Assembly: GCF_032062175.1 (NCBI RefSeq)
Contig: NZ_DAMBQK010000001.1
Span: 248,001 to 312,000, forward strand
Direction: 5' to 3'
Length of the DNA stretch: 64,000 bases
From: Atlantibacter sp032062175
GTDB taxonomy: Bacteria > Pseudomonadota > Gammaproteobacteria > Enterobacterales > Enterobacteriaceae
A program made the translations under genes and the position numbers. This document shows positions 50,604 through 59,812 of the stretch, piece after piece (within the stretch, counting starts at the first letter, position 1; each line of letters opens with the position of its first letter). The notes under the pieces were generated by a model, which saw nothing but the letters and a program-made list of their open reading frames with translations, was not told the DNA's origin and searched no databases.

Positions 50604-51956
50604 TTACCGAAACACCACGTTTGCCCAGCGCGCCAGCCCGGCGGTGACCGAGCCAAAATCGTCGCCGCCGCGGATCGGTGTTCCTGGCAAATACGCCGCC
50701 AGCAGATGACGAATCAACGGTGAGCGGGCGCTGCCGCCGGTGAGATAAATCACGTCCGGCGTGATATGGCTGGCTTCCAGCGCCAGCGTCACCTGTTCGA
50801 TGATGCGTTGCAGCGGCTGCGTCAGCGCCTTTTCCAGTTCGATTTGCGAAATGGCGGCCTGCAAGCCGTCGCTGATAAACGGCATCCGGGCAAGGTGGTG
50901 ATCATCGGAGGAGAGCGCGATTTTGCTCTCCTCAGCGACCCGCACCAGCCGGTAGCTCAGACGCTGCTGCCACACTTTACGCAACCTGGCGACCTCGTCC
51001 GGCGCTTTGGCGTCGCGAATTAAATCCAGCAGCAACCGGCCATTGGCGGCGCTGTAAAAATCGCTTTGCGCCGGGACGTCGTTAATCGCCACCGCGTTCC
51101 ACCACGGTAGCGTCGGCAGGGCGATGCCTTTCTGAGTTTCGCCGCCCATGCCTAATAGCGGCATCAGCTGTTTAAAAGCAAGGGCGATATCCAGATCGTT
51201 ACCGCCAATGCGACAGCCGCTGTGGCCTAACAGGCTGGCTTCACGATCGGATTGCATAGCCCACTGCGGCCCCATTAGCAGTACCGAGCAGTCGGTGGTG
51301 CCGCCGCCGATATCGACCACCAGCACCCGCGTTTCCTGGGTCAGGGTCGATTCAAAATCCAGCCCGGCGGCCACGGGCTCGTACTGGAAAACGACATCGC
51401 GAAAACCGGCGCGCTGAGCTGCGCGTTCGAGAATGCCCTGCGCCTGGGCGTTGGCATCGTCACCCCCCAGACCCTGGAAGTTAATCGGCCTGCCGATGAC
51501 TGCCTGGTCAATGGCTTCGCCAATTTGCGTGGCAGCGGCATTACGGATATGCAGCATCATCGCGCACACCAGATCCTCAAATAGCGCCACCTGCTGCGGC
51601 TTCAGGCCACTTGCGCCGAGGAACGACTTCGGGGATTTAACGAACCAGACCTCTTCCGGGTCATCCATATAATGCTGCAAGGCCGCCAGCCCAAACTGTA
51701 CGCTGGCCTCGGTTACCCGAATATCTTCCTCGCGATTGGCATTAATTGCCCGGCGCAGCAGCGCCTGGTTTTCCGCGCCCGGTGCCGGGGCATCGTGACA
51801 GCGGTACAGCCATTCGCTCACCGCCTCGCGGGTGGGTGCGCACAGCATTGACGGCAGCAGCGGCGACCCGTTTTCCAGCGTCAGCATCTGCGGTGCGCCG
51901 TCGCGCATCATCGCCACCGAACAATTCGCGGTGCCGTAATCAAAACCAATAAACAT
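50604..51956 (-). CDS. yegD: YegD, actin-like Hsp70-family protein
   Basis: The 450 residues equal E. coli YegD. It is an Hsp70-like ATPase domain without the usual substrate-binding domain. Visible marks are the phosphate-1 loop FIGFDYGTANCSVA, connect-1 and VVDIGGGTTDCSVLLMG (phosphate 2), the LLGHSGCRIGGNDLDIALA block, and the adenosine motif VIYLTGGSARSPLIRH. The start at 51956 aligns with E. coli; GGGGA lies upstream. Its clients and function are unknown. It is divergent from alkA, as in E. coli. Confidence 0.94.
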   Translation of the reverse strand: MFIGFDYGTANCSVAMMRDGAPQMLTLENGSPLLPSMLCAPTREAVSEWLYRCHDAPAPGAENQALLRRAINANREEDIRVTEASVQFGLAALQHYMDDPEEVWFVKSPKSFLGASGLKPQQVALFEDLVCAMMLHIRNAAATQIGEAIDQAVIGRPINFQGLGGDDANAQAQGILERAAQRAGFRDVVFQYEPVAAGLDFESTLTQETRVLVVDIGGGTTDCSVLLMGPQWAMQSDREASLLGHSGCRIGGNDLDIALAFKQLMPLLGMGGETQKGIALPTLPWWNAVAINDVPAQSDFYSAANGRLLLDLIRDAKAPDEVARLRKVWQQRLSYRLVRVAEESKIALSSDDHHLARMPFISDGLQAAISQIELEKALTQPLQRIIEQVTLALEASHITPDVIYLTGGSARSPLIRHLLAAYLPGTPIRGGDDFGSVTAGLARWANVVFR

Positions 51957-52023
51957 TTTCATCCCCATGCCTGTGAAGAAGGGGGGCGACTTTAGCCGAA
52001 TGTGGTCCTGGCGGCAAACGGAA

Positions 52024-52062
52024 TATGAAAGCAAGGCGAAACTGCTGGGATCAGGCTACCCT
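52024..52062 (+). promoter_or_regulatory. Possible Ada-responsive alkA promoter
   Basis: AAAGCAA (52028-52034) resembles an Ada-box element. TACCCT (52057-52062) could serve as a weak -10 about 22 bases downstream, with about 20 bases to the ribosome-binding site. The match is short and I have no aligned promoter, so this is a low-confidence suggestion. Confidence 0.25.
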
Positions 52063-52087
52063 GAATCCAGTTATTCAAGGAGATAGC

Positions 52088-52942
52088 ATGTTCATTATTG
52101 ATTATCGCGGCCCGTATGACTGGCCGTGGATGTGCGGTTTTCTGCGCCACCGTACCGTCGAGGGCGTCGAGATCATTCACGACGATAGGCTGCAAAGGGT
52201 AATGGCCTTTGGCGATGCCCAAGGGCTGGCGACGATGGCTATCACCGGGAATAATCGGCTGCACGTCACCCTGAGCGACGGTCTGTTGCCGGTTGCCGAC
52301 GAGGTGCTGGCGCGGCTGCGGCGCTGGCTGGATTTAGATACCGACCCGCAACCGATCATTGAAACCCTGGGCGAACTTGCCGCGCCGATACCGGGTTTGC
52401 GGCTACCCGGCTGTGTTGACCCGTTTGAGCAGATGATCCGCGCGGTATTAGGGCAACTGGTGAGCGTCGCGATGGCGGCGAAACTGACCAGTAAACTGGT
52501 GCAGGCCTACGGCGAGCCGCTGGACGGGGAGCCAGGCTGGCGTCGGTTCCCGGATGCGCAGATCCTTGCCAATGCCCGCTGGGAGGATTTAAAAGCCCTG
52601 GGGATGTCGAAAATGCGCGCCGACGCCATTATCAACCTGGCGCAGCTGTGTCTGGATGGGCAACTGATGCTGTCCCGCCCGGAGAATGTCGAGCACGGCA
52701 TCAAAGCGCTAATGAAACTGCCGGGGATTGGCCGCTGGACGGCAAGCTATTTCGCGCTGCGCGGCTGGCAGAGCCCTGACGTGTTTTTGCCGGATGATTA
52801 CGCGATCAAATTACGTTTCCCTGGCCTGACCCCGGCGCAGATCCGCCGTTACGCCGAGCGCTGGTCGCCCTGGCGCTCGTATGCGTTATTGCACATCTGG
52901 TATAACCACGGCTGGCAGCCGGATCAGTTAATCGCGAAATAG
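52088..52942 (+). CDS. alkA: 3-methyladenine DNA glycosylase II AlkA
   Basis: The 284 residues (E. coli 282) contain an N-terminal TBP-like AlkA_N domain (about 1-110) and an HhH-GPD domain with hairpin LPGIGRWTASYFALRG. The catalytic Asp237 is in FLPDDYAIK, corresponding to E. coli Asp238. It excises alkylated bases such as 3-methyladenine. CAAGGAG precedes the ATG at 52088. AAAGCAA at 52028-52034 resembles part of an Ada-binding box, which would fit adaptive-response control. Its 3' end overlaps convergent dgcE by 19 bases. Confidence 0.95.
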   Translation: MFIIDYRGPYDWPWMCGFLRHRTVEGVEIIHDDRLQRVMAFGDAQGLATMAITGNNRLHVTLSDGLLPVADEVLARLRRWLDLDTDPQPIIETLGELAAPIPGLRLPGCVDPFEQMIRAVLGQLVSVAMAAKLTSKLVQAYGEPLDGEPGWRRFPDAQILANARWEDLKALGMSKMRADAIINLAQLCLDGQLMLSRPENVEHGIKALMKLPGIGRWTASYFALRGWQSPDVFLPDDYAIKLRFPGLTPAQIRRYAERWSPWRSYALLHIWYNHGWQPDQLIAK

Positions 52943-55900
52943 CCCTGGTTGAGTAGCATATCCAGCGGCTGGGTTTGGGCGATGGTATCGCCCCAAATCA
53001 TATCAATGCCGATGCCGGAGAGCGTGTCCATAATCAGCGCCTGATCCGCCGGGCCTGCGATGCACTTCAGCCCCAGCCGCTGAGCGTGGCCCTGAATAAT
53101 CGTCACCATCATCTCGTCCATCAGGTTGGTGTGAACATCGGTGACCAGTTCAGGCTCAATCATGATGTAGTCGCACATCTGGCGCGTCAGCTGGTTAAAA
53201 ATCTCCATATCGCGCCCGACCTGGCTGACGATAACGCGGCAGCCGGCGTTACGCAGTTTGATCATGTTATTTTTTGCACGATCGTCCTCCGCCAGCAGAA
53301 CGTCGCTGTGTAGGGTGAAATGGAGCAATCGCGGCGGCAGCGCACTGGTGCTCAGCGCTGCCAGCATCTCGTTGATCGTTTCATCATTGGCGATGCCCTG
53401 TGGCGATAAGGGCAGGGCGACGCCGAAGCCTTTCAGGGTGATGGCGGTCGCGTGGTTGCGCAGGAAATCTGTAAATACGCGGCGGTCCAGCTCGCACGCC
53501 AGTGCCGGGTCGCTCAGGCCGGAGCGAAACGCCGATTCTTCGAGTACGTTGCCTTCACTGGTCCACAGGCGCAGCGACAGCAGCCAGAAGTTAGTGGATT
53601 CAGGAATACGCGGCGACGCCACGGCGCGGGCCAGCAGCATCATATGGTTGTCGTTGATAATCCGCGCCTGCTCTTCATGGGCCAGCAACGTGCGCTGCTG
53701 TTGCAAATGCTGCTGCTGCGGCTCATAAACCGTCACCACGCCACGCCCCTTATTTTTCGAGGCGTAACAGGCGATATCCGCCTGAGACATGACTTCCGAG
53801 GCCAGATTGTTATTGGCGTCGATAAGCGTGATCCCGGCGCTGGCACCGATGCGGTGCAGGCGGCCTTCCCACATAAAGTGATAGTCGTTGACCGCCTGAA
53901 TCAGCCGCGTGGAAATGGTATACGCGTTTTCAATGCCGCAGTCCGGCAGCAGCAGGCCGAATTCGTCGCCGCCGAGGCGCGCCAGAATATCGGTGGTGCG
54001 CAGCATCCCCAGCATCAGCGACGCCAGTTCACGCAGCAGGGCATCGCCTGCCGCATGGCCTGCGGTGTCGTTTACCGCTTTAAAACGGTCAAGGTCAATG
54101 CACACCAGCGCGTGGCGCTGATGGCTTTCGCCCACGCTTTGCAGCAGGCGTTTAAGATTATTTTCAAAGCTGACGCGGTTTGCCAGGTGGGTGAGGGCGT
54201 CGTGGGAGGCGCTGTAGCTTAACTGGCGCAGCATCTTGCGTGATTCGGTGACGTCCTGGATAACCAGCACCGAGCCGATGTTTTGCCCGTCCAGCGTGCT
54301 GAGCGGCGTCACGGTGTAGTGAATGTCGTAGCTTCCACCGTTGCGGCAGTGCAGTACCACGTCCTGTTCGATGGCGGTACGGCTGACGTCGCCGCTGTGG
54401 ATGTTTTCCATCAGCGGGCCTTTATCGCCGAAGGTGATGCGCAACACCGACAGCAGCGGTTGGCCGATGGCCTGCTCCTGCGACCAGCCGCTCATTGTCT
54501 CGGCGACCGGGTTCATAAAGGTCACATTCATATCCACGTCGGTACAAATTACCGCTTCGCCGATGGAGTCGAGCGTAATATGCAGGCGCTCCTTTTCCTG
54601 GAATAGCGCTTCGTTAAGCTGCTTCACTTCGGTCATATCCATATTTACGCCCAGCAGGCGTTCCACGTCGCCCTGCTTATTAATGACGCGGTTGGCGAGG
54701 GCGCGAATATGGCGAATGCCTTCGCTGACCTGAATACGGAATTCGATTTTAAACGGGACGCGCGCTTTTAGCGCATCGCGGATAGTCATTTCCACCGACC
54801 CGAGATCTTCTTTTACCACCCGGGACGCCCAAAGTTGGTAGGTAGGCTTAATATGCGGCGGAATATCGTACAGTTCGAACATCCGTTTATCCCAGCTAAT
54901 GATGTCCGGGCCGAGTTCCCATTCCCAGATGCCGATGCCGCCCGCTTCATTCGCCAGCGTAATACGCTCCATTAAGCGTTTATTCATCCACTCGGTATGT
55001 TTGAGATCGTTAATATCTTCAACCTGGGCGATGAAATAGAGCGGCACGCCGTTATTATCCCGGACCACGGAAACCGACATCAGCGCCCAGACCACGTCTC
55101 CGGCATGGTTAAAGTAGCGCTTTTCCATCGAGTAGCTGTTGATATCGCCTTTAATCAGGCTCTCTAACTGTTCCAGATCGTCATGCAAATCTTCCGGCCA
55201 GGTGATTTGCTGGAAGGTCATGCTGCACATTTTTTCCGGCGTATACCCCAGAAACTGGCACAGAGATTTATTGACCTGCAACCAGTGGCCGTCAATCGAC
55301 ACCAGCGCCATGCCGATGGAGGAATACTCCATGGCGTTGCGAAAACGGGTTTCGCTCTCGGAAATATGTTTGCGCTCTTCGCGAAACGCGTACATCACCA
55401 TCGTCATGACATTGGCAGGCAGCAGAATCAGCAAAAACGGCAGCCAGGGCGCGTTCGCCATCACTGAGGGATGCGGAGCGATGAGCATTTCTGGATTGCG
55501 GGTCAGCGTCAGGGAAACCACCATCACTGTTGCCAGGAATATGGTGAACGCCTCCAGGCGCGGCAAGCGGATGGCGCTCCACATCAACAGCACAATAATG
55601 AAGGTAAACGGCCAGGGCAGAAAATGTAGCGCCAGCCAGCTCAGCACCAGCGTAATGCACAGCGACACAAGGGTTTCGATGAGCAGCCGGGGGTTGCGAT
55701 GGCGCAGCAGATAACGGGATTTAAACAGCAGGCCAATCGGCACCAGCGCGATGGCGGCAATCGACTCCGATAATACCCAGACAAAAAACGTCCGTAGATT
55801 TTCGTCGTTTGGCGTAAAAATAACCGCCAGAACCGCGCCAAATAAGGGGGGAATAACCGCGCTGCCAATCGCCAGTTTTACCCAGTTGTTGAGATTTTGT

Positions 55901-56253
55901 AATGGATTGGCGGAGGGCAGAAGTTTACGCAGTAATATAGCCCCGAGCAGGGCTTCAAGAATATTGATAACAGGAAACGTTATTACAATTCGGCTTGAGG
56001 GAAATAAAACCAGTGACGCAAGTAAATTACCGGCCACGCACGCCACGGCGATTGCGGGCCAAAAAGAGGCCGGATGCCGATAAAAAGCCACCATCATAAT
56101 GGCGGTGGGAAACCACAGCGGCGCAAGGGATGAGCCTAACAGCGTCAACTCAAGAGAAAAAAGGGTAAATAAGAAACTTAATAGCCCCAGACTTAGCAAC
56201 CGTAATACGGGATGAGGCGTAGAAACTTCAACGCGCATGTTCTTTTTAATCAT
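52924..56253 (-). CDS. dgcE: DgcE (YegE), multidomain diguanylate cyclase
   Basis: The 1109 residues (E. coli about 1105) begin with a MASE1 membrane sensor of about 8-10 spans (1-290). Three PAS/PAC units follow (about 300-420, 430-545, 555-672), then a GGDEF domain with intact GGDEF at 761-765 and CIDLDRFKAVND, and a C-terminal EAL-like domain (about 850-1109) lacking the EAL signature and most catalytic acids. It makes c-di-GMP at the inner membrane; in E. coli it feeds the DgcM-PdeR-MlrA switch for csgD. It is convergent with alkA. Confidence 0.95.
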   Translation of the reverse strand: MIKKNMRVEVSTPHPVLRLLSLGLLSFLFTLFSLELTLLGSSLAPLWFPTAIMMVAFYRHPASFWPAIAVACVAGNLLASLVLFPSSRIVITFPVINILEALLGAILLRKLLPSANPLQNLNNWVKLAIGSAVIPPLFGAVLAVIFTPNDENLRTFFVWVLSESIAAIALVPIGLLFKSRYLLRHRNPRLLIETLVSLCITLVLSWLALHFLPWPFTFIIVLLMWSAIRLPRLEAFTIFLATVMVVSLTLTRNPEMLIAPHPSVMANAPWLPFLLILLPANVMTMVMYAFREERKHISESETRFRNAMEYSSIGMALVSIDGHWLQVNKSLCQFLGYTPEKMCSMTFQQITWPEDLHDDLEQLESLIKGDINSYSMEKRYFNHAGDVVWALMSVSVVRDNNGVPLYFIAQVEDINDLKHTEWMNKRLMERITLANEAGGIGIWEWELGPDIISWDKRMFELYDIPPHIKPTYQLWASRVVKEDLGSVEMTIRDALKARVPFKIEFRIQVSEGIRHIRALANRVINKQGDVERLLGVNMDMTEVKQLNEALFQEKERLHITLDSIGEAVICTDVDMNVTFMNPVAETMSGWSQEQAIGQPLLSVLRITFGDKGPLMENIHSGDVSRTAIEQDVVLHCRNGGSYDIHYTVTPLSTLDGQNIGSVLVIQDVTESRKMLRQLSYSASHDALTHLANRVSFENNLKRLLQSVGESHQRHALVCIDLDRFKAVNDTAGHAAGDALLRELASLMLGMLRTTDILARLGGDEFGLLLPDCGIENAYTISTRLIQAVNDYHFMWEGRLHRIGASAGITLIDANNNLASEVMSQADIACYASKNKGRGVVTVYEPQQQHLQQQRTLLAHEEQARIINDNHMMLLARAVASPRIPESTNFWLLSLRLWTSEGNVLEESAFRSGLSDPALACELDRRVFTDFLRNHATAITLKGFGVALPLSPQGIANDETINEMLAALSTSALPPRLLHFTLHSDVLLAEDDRAKNNMIKLRNAGCRVIVSQVGRDMEIFNQLTRQMCDYIMIEPELVTDVHTNLMDEMMVTIIQGHAQRLGLKCIAGPADQALIMDTLSGIGIDMIWGDTIAQTQPLDMLLNQGYFAIN

Positions 56254-56593
56254 TACCGCTAATCCGTTATGGCATTGCCGCCAGGAGCAAAGCCCGGACG
56301 CATTATTCGACGTATCGGGCTATGCTAGTACAAACAATTTACAATTCCTATGCCGCCGACTGATAAATTCTCACTCCAGCAAGCTTTATTGTTTTAATCG
56401 CAATAGCCTGAATTATTAACTGAGATTATGGTTAAAAAAATGCGTTCCGGTGCCACTCTTTAAAAAAAGTTATTCACAGTGGCGCGACTGCGCACCTGCG
56501 ACTGGTATCGGGGGGGCGAAGTCCCTATAATTGCCGCGTTTGGCGCTGCGGCGTCGTCCTTCCCCCTTATTCAGAAACCAGGTCGCTACATTT
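56254..56593. other. Divergent control region dgcE-udk
   Basis: This 340-base gap between divergent genes has no credible coding sequence. A perfect TATAAT (56526-56531) followed by a GC-rich TGCCGCG stretch is the likely udk -10, giving a leader of about 55 bases; the -35 is unclear. AGCCCG/CGGGCT arms (about 56299-56324) could form a hairpin in the dgcE leader. A DnaA-box-like TTATTCACA occurs at 56470-56478. The left half is AT-rich. Confidence 0.6.
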
Positions 56594-57235
56594 ATGACTG
56601 ACAAGTCTCATCAATGCGTCATCATCGGCATCGCCGGCGCATCCGCCTCAGGCAAAAGCCTTATCGCCAGCACACTTTATCGGGAGCTGCGCGACCAGGT
56701 CGGTGACGAACACATTGGTGTCATTCCAGAAGACAGCTACTACAAAGATCAGACCCATTTGTCCATGGAAGAACGGGTTAAAACTAACTATGACCATCCC
56801 AACGCCATGGACCACAGTCTGCTGTTTCAGCACCTGCAAACGCTGAAGTCCGGCAAGCCGATTGAACTGCCCGTCTATAGTTATGTCGAACATACGCGTA
56901 CCCAGCAAACGGTACATATCGAACCGAAAAAAGTGATCATCCTGGAAGGGATCCTGCTGCTCACGGATGCGCGCCTGCGCCAGGAGATGAACTTCTCAAT
57001 TTTCGTCGATACGCCGCTGGATATTTGCCTGATGCGCCGCATCAAGCGTGACGTGAACGAGCGTGGCCGCTCCATGGATTCGGTGATGACCCAGTACCAG
57101 AAAACGGTACGCCCGATGTTCCTGCAGTTTATTGAGCCATCGAAACAGTATGCTGACATCATCGTGCCGCGCGGCGGTAAAAACCGCATCGCGATTGATA
57201 TTCTCAAAGCGAAAATCAGCCAATTCTTTGAATAA
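56594..57235 (+). CDS. udk: Uridine/cytidine kinase
   Basis: The 213 residues equal E. coli Udk. It phosphorylates uridine and cytidine in pyrimidine salvage, preferring GTP in E. coli. The P-loop GIAGASASGKS (about residues 12-22) is followed by PEDSYYKDQ, NYDHPNAMD, YSYVEHTR, and the RDVNERGRSMDSV lid region. The start at 56594 (MTDKSHQ) aligns with E. coli; no strong ribosome-binding site is seen. It lies 89 bases before dcd, which may share the transcript. Confidence 0.96.
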   Translation: MTDKSHQCVIIGIAGASASGKSLIASTLYRELRDQVGDEHIGVIPEDSYYKDQTHLSMEERVKTNYDHPNAMDHSLLFQHLQTLKSGKPIELPVYSYVEHTRTQQTVHIEPKKVIILEGILLLTDARLRQEMNFSIFVDTPLDICLMRRIKRDVNERGRSMDSVMTQYQKTVRPMFLQFIEPSKQYADIIVPRGGKNRIAIDILKAKISQFFE

Positions 57236-57324
57236 CACGCAGTTAGCGTGTACCGTTCTAAGAGTCATTACTTATCTCCCGGCGCATTGCGGCCGGGAAT
57301 TCAAGCACAACAGAGGAGCGTGCG

Positions 57325-57906
57325 ATGCGTCTTTGCGACCGTGATATTGAAGCCTGGCTTGATGATGGCCGTTTAGCGATTACCCCGCGTCCTCCGGTAG
57401 AGCGCATCAATGGCGCGACGGTGGATGTGCGTCTGGGTAATAAATTCCGCACCTTCAGCGGCCATACCGCCGCGTTTATTGATTTGAGCGGGCCGAAGGC
57501 CGAAGTCAGCGCCGCGCTGGATCGCGTGATGAGCGATGAAATCGTGCTGGCAGAAGGCGACGCGTTTTTCCTGCATCCTGGCGAACTGGCGCTGGCGGTC
57601 ACGCTGGAATCGGTAACTTTACCTGCGGATTTGGTGGGCTGGCTGGATGGCCGTTCGTCGCTGGCGCGTCTGGGGCTGATGGTCCACGTGACCGCGCACC
57701 GTATCGATCCCGGCTGGCAGGGCTGCATCGTGCTCGAGTTCTACAACTCCGGCAAACTGCCGCTGGCGCTGCGTCCGGGGATGGTGATCGGCGCGCTGAG
57801 TTTCGAGCCGCTCTCCGGGCCTGCCGCACGTCCTTATAATCGTCGTGAAGATGCCAAGTATCGGGATCAGCAAGGTGCGGTAGCCAGCCGTATCGATAAA
57901 GACTAA
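57325..57906 (+). CDS. dcd: dCTP deaminase
   Basis: The 193 residues equal E. coli Dcd. It is a homotrimeric dUTPase-fold enzyme that turns dCTP into dUTP, feeding dTTP synthesis. Visible motifs are INGATVDVRLGNKF, the PGELALAVTLE segment, the nucleotide-binding GRSSLARLGLMVH with the key Arg-Ser-Ser, and DPGWQGCIVLEFYNSG. AGAGGAG lies before the ATG. udk, dcd and asmA are in the same order as in E. coli. Confidence 0.97.
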   Translation: MRLCDRDIEAWLDDGRLAITPRPPVERINGATVDVRLGNKFRTFSGHTAAFIDLSGPKAEVSAALDRVMSDEIVLAEGDAFFLHPGELALAVTLESVTLPADLVGWLDGRSSLARLGLMVHVTAHRIDPGWQGCIVLEFYNSGKLPLALRPGMVIGALSFEPLSGPAARPYNRREDAKYRDQQGAVASRIDKD

Positions 57907-57929
57907 TCCGGTTACTGACTGAGGATGCC

Positions 57930-59774
57930 ATGAGACGACTTCTGACGACGCTAATGATTTTGCTGGTGGTAATCGTCGCCGGCCTGTCCGCATTAGTGCT
58001 GTTGGTCAACCCCAACGATTTTCGCGACTATATGGTTCGCCAGGTTGAGGCGCGTAGCGGATACCAGCTAAAGCTGGAAGGGCCGCTGCGCTGGCACGTC
58101 TGGCCTCAGTTAAGCATTCTTTCCGGGCGCATGAATCTCACCGCGCCGGGCGCGACCCAGCCGATGGTGACTGCCGATAACATGCGCCTCGACGTCAAAC
58201 TGCTGCCGCTGCTGTCGCATCAACTGCACGTCCGCCAGGTGATGCTTAAAGGCGCGGTGGTTCAGTTGACGCCCGAAAGCGAAGCGCGTCATCCTAAAGA
58301 CGCGCCGATTGGCCCGCAGGGGGGCGCTGCGCCCACCGACACCGATCGCGGCTGGAGCTTCGATATTTCTCGCCTGAAAGTGGCCGACAGCGTGCTGGTT
58401 TTCCAGCATGAGGGCGATGAGCAGGTCACGGTGCGCAACCTGAATCTTCAGATGGAGCAGGATGAGAAGCGCCAGGCACAGATAGATTTCAGCGCCCGGG
58501 TGTTGCGCGATCAGCGCACGCTGGATCTCTCATTCACCGCTGCGCTTAACGCCGCTGAATATCCTGAGGATCTCGCCGCCAACATCAGCAATCTCCAGTA
58601 TCAGTTGAAAGGGGCTGATTTACCGTCTCAGGGCATAACCGGACAGGGCGCGTTTAACGCCAACTGGCAGGAAGGACAGAAAAAACTTAGCTTCAGCGAA
58701 CTGCAACTTACCGCGAATGACAGCCAGTTAAGCGGCGACGGCAGCGTGATCCTGAAAAAGAACCCGGACTGGTTGCTGAATCTGGCTTTTGGCAAACTTA
58801 ATCTGGAAAACCTGCTGCCAACCCAGACGGCCTCCGCCGCGCCGGTCGCCCAGCAGGCGCAGAGCCAACCTGTACTGCCGCGCCCGGTGATTGCCGATAA
58901 CGCGTCTGAGCAGGATTACTCGGCGCTGCGCGGTTTTAATGCCAAAGCGAACATCACTGCGGCAAACGTGCTGTGGCGCGGGCTGAACTTCAGCAACGTG
59001 CGCGCGGCGCTGGCTAACAACAGCGGCTTGCTGACAATCTCGACCCTGGAAGGCAGTTTAGGCACAGGCCATATTTCCCTACCGGGCAGCCTGAATACCC
59101 GGCAACAGCCTGTGCAGGCGAAATTCATCCCAACGATTCAGAACATCGAAATCAGCCAGGTGCTTAAGGCCTTTAACTATCCGATAGCCCTGAGCGGCGC
59201 GCTGTCGATGACCGGCGATTTTTCCGGGGCGCAAATTGATGCCGACGCGTTCCGCCAGAACTGGCGGGGCGAGGCCATCGTTGAAATGACTAACTCGCGC
59301 CTCGAAGGAATGAACTTCCAGCAAATGATCCAGCAGGCGGTGGCGCGTAATAACGGTTCAGTGCAGGCTCAGCAGTTCGAAGAGAACGCCACCAAACTGG
59401 AGCAATTTACGACGGATGTGTCCCTCGACCACGGCAAACTGACGCTGAACAAAATGGAAGGGCGTTCATCAATGCTGGCGCTGAATGGCGAAGGCGCTAT
59501 GGATCTGGTCAGCGAACAGTGCGATACCCTGTTCCAGGTGCGGGTACTGGATGGTTGGAAAGGCGACAGTAACCTGGTGGAATTCCTGAAGCAAACGCCG
59601 ATCCCGCTGCGGGTTTACGGCTCCTGGAAACAGTTGAATTACTCGCTCCAGGTGGACCAGGTGCTGCGTAAGCATCTCCAGGATGAAGCCAAACGGCGCC
59701 TGAACGACTGGGCAGAACGCCACAAAGACAGCAGCAAGTCGAAAGACGTGAAAGAACTGCTGAAAAAGCTGTAA
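57930..59774 (+). CDS. asmA: AsmA, envelope lipid-homeostasis protein
   Basis: The 614 residues (E. coli 617) comprise one N-terminal inner-membrane anchor (about 5-27) and a long periplasmic AsmA domain. Its N-terminal repeat is LKLEGPLRWHVWPQLSI, and its C-terminal conserved end includes CDTLFQVRVLDGWKGDSNLV and PIPLRVYGSWKQL. AsmA-family proteins form a lipid-transfer groove bridging inner and outer membranes; AsmA affects outer-membrane assembly. TGAGGATGCC precedes the ATG. A terminator follows closely. Confidence 0.95.
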   Translation: MRRLLTTLMILLVVIVAGLSALVLLVNPNDFRDYMVRQVEARSGYQLKLEGPLRWHVWPQLSILSGRMNLTAPGATQPMVTADNMRLDVKLLPLLSHQLHVRQVMLKGAVVQLTPESEARHPKDAPIGPQGGAAPTDTDRGWSFDISRLKVADSVLVFQHEGDEQVTVRNLNLQMEQDEKRQAQIDFSARVLRDQRTLDLSFTAALNAAEYPEDLAANISNLQYQLKGADLPSQGITGQGAFNANWQEGQKKLSFSELQLTANDSQLSGDGSVILKKNPDWLLNLAFGKLNLENLLPTQTASAAPVAQQAQSQPVLPRPVIADNASEQDYSALRGFNAKANITAANVLWRGLNFSNVRAALANNSGLLTISTLEGSLGTGHISLPGSLNTRQQPVQAKFIPTIQNIEISQVLKAFNYPIALSGALSMTGDFSGAQIDADAFRQNWRGEAIVEMTNSRLEGMNFQQMIQQAVARNNGSVQAQQFEENATKLEQFTTDVSLDHGKLTLNKMEGRSSMLALNGEGAMDLVSEQCDTLFQVRVLDGWKGDSNLVEFLKQTPIPLRVYGSWKQLNYSLQVDQVLRKHLQDEAKRRLNDWAERHKDSSKSKDVKELLKKL

Positions 59775-59808
59775 TAAAAAACGGGGCCGAATGGCCCCGT
59801 TGGTTTTT
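59775..59808. terminator. Bidirectional intrinsic terminator between asmA and the GH31 gene
   Basis: ACGGGGCC (59781-59788) and GGCCCCGT (59793-59800) form a perfect 8-bp stem with loop GAAT. A-run before (59775-59780) and TTTTT after (59804-59808) serve both the asmA transcript and the convergent glycosidase transcript. Confidence 0.9.
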
Positions 59809-59812
59809 GCGC

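Noticed and set aside
56470..56478. DnaA-box-like TTATTCACA upstream of udk
   Set aside because: A 9-mer with one free position is expected by chance about twice in 64 kb on both strands, and no neighbouring boxes or AT-rich unwinding region indicate an origin.
57276..57297. REP-like hairpin CCCGGC...GCCGGG between udk and dcd
   Set aside because: The arms are short and the sequence lacks the rest of the REP consensus, so it is only a small GC stem.
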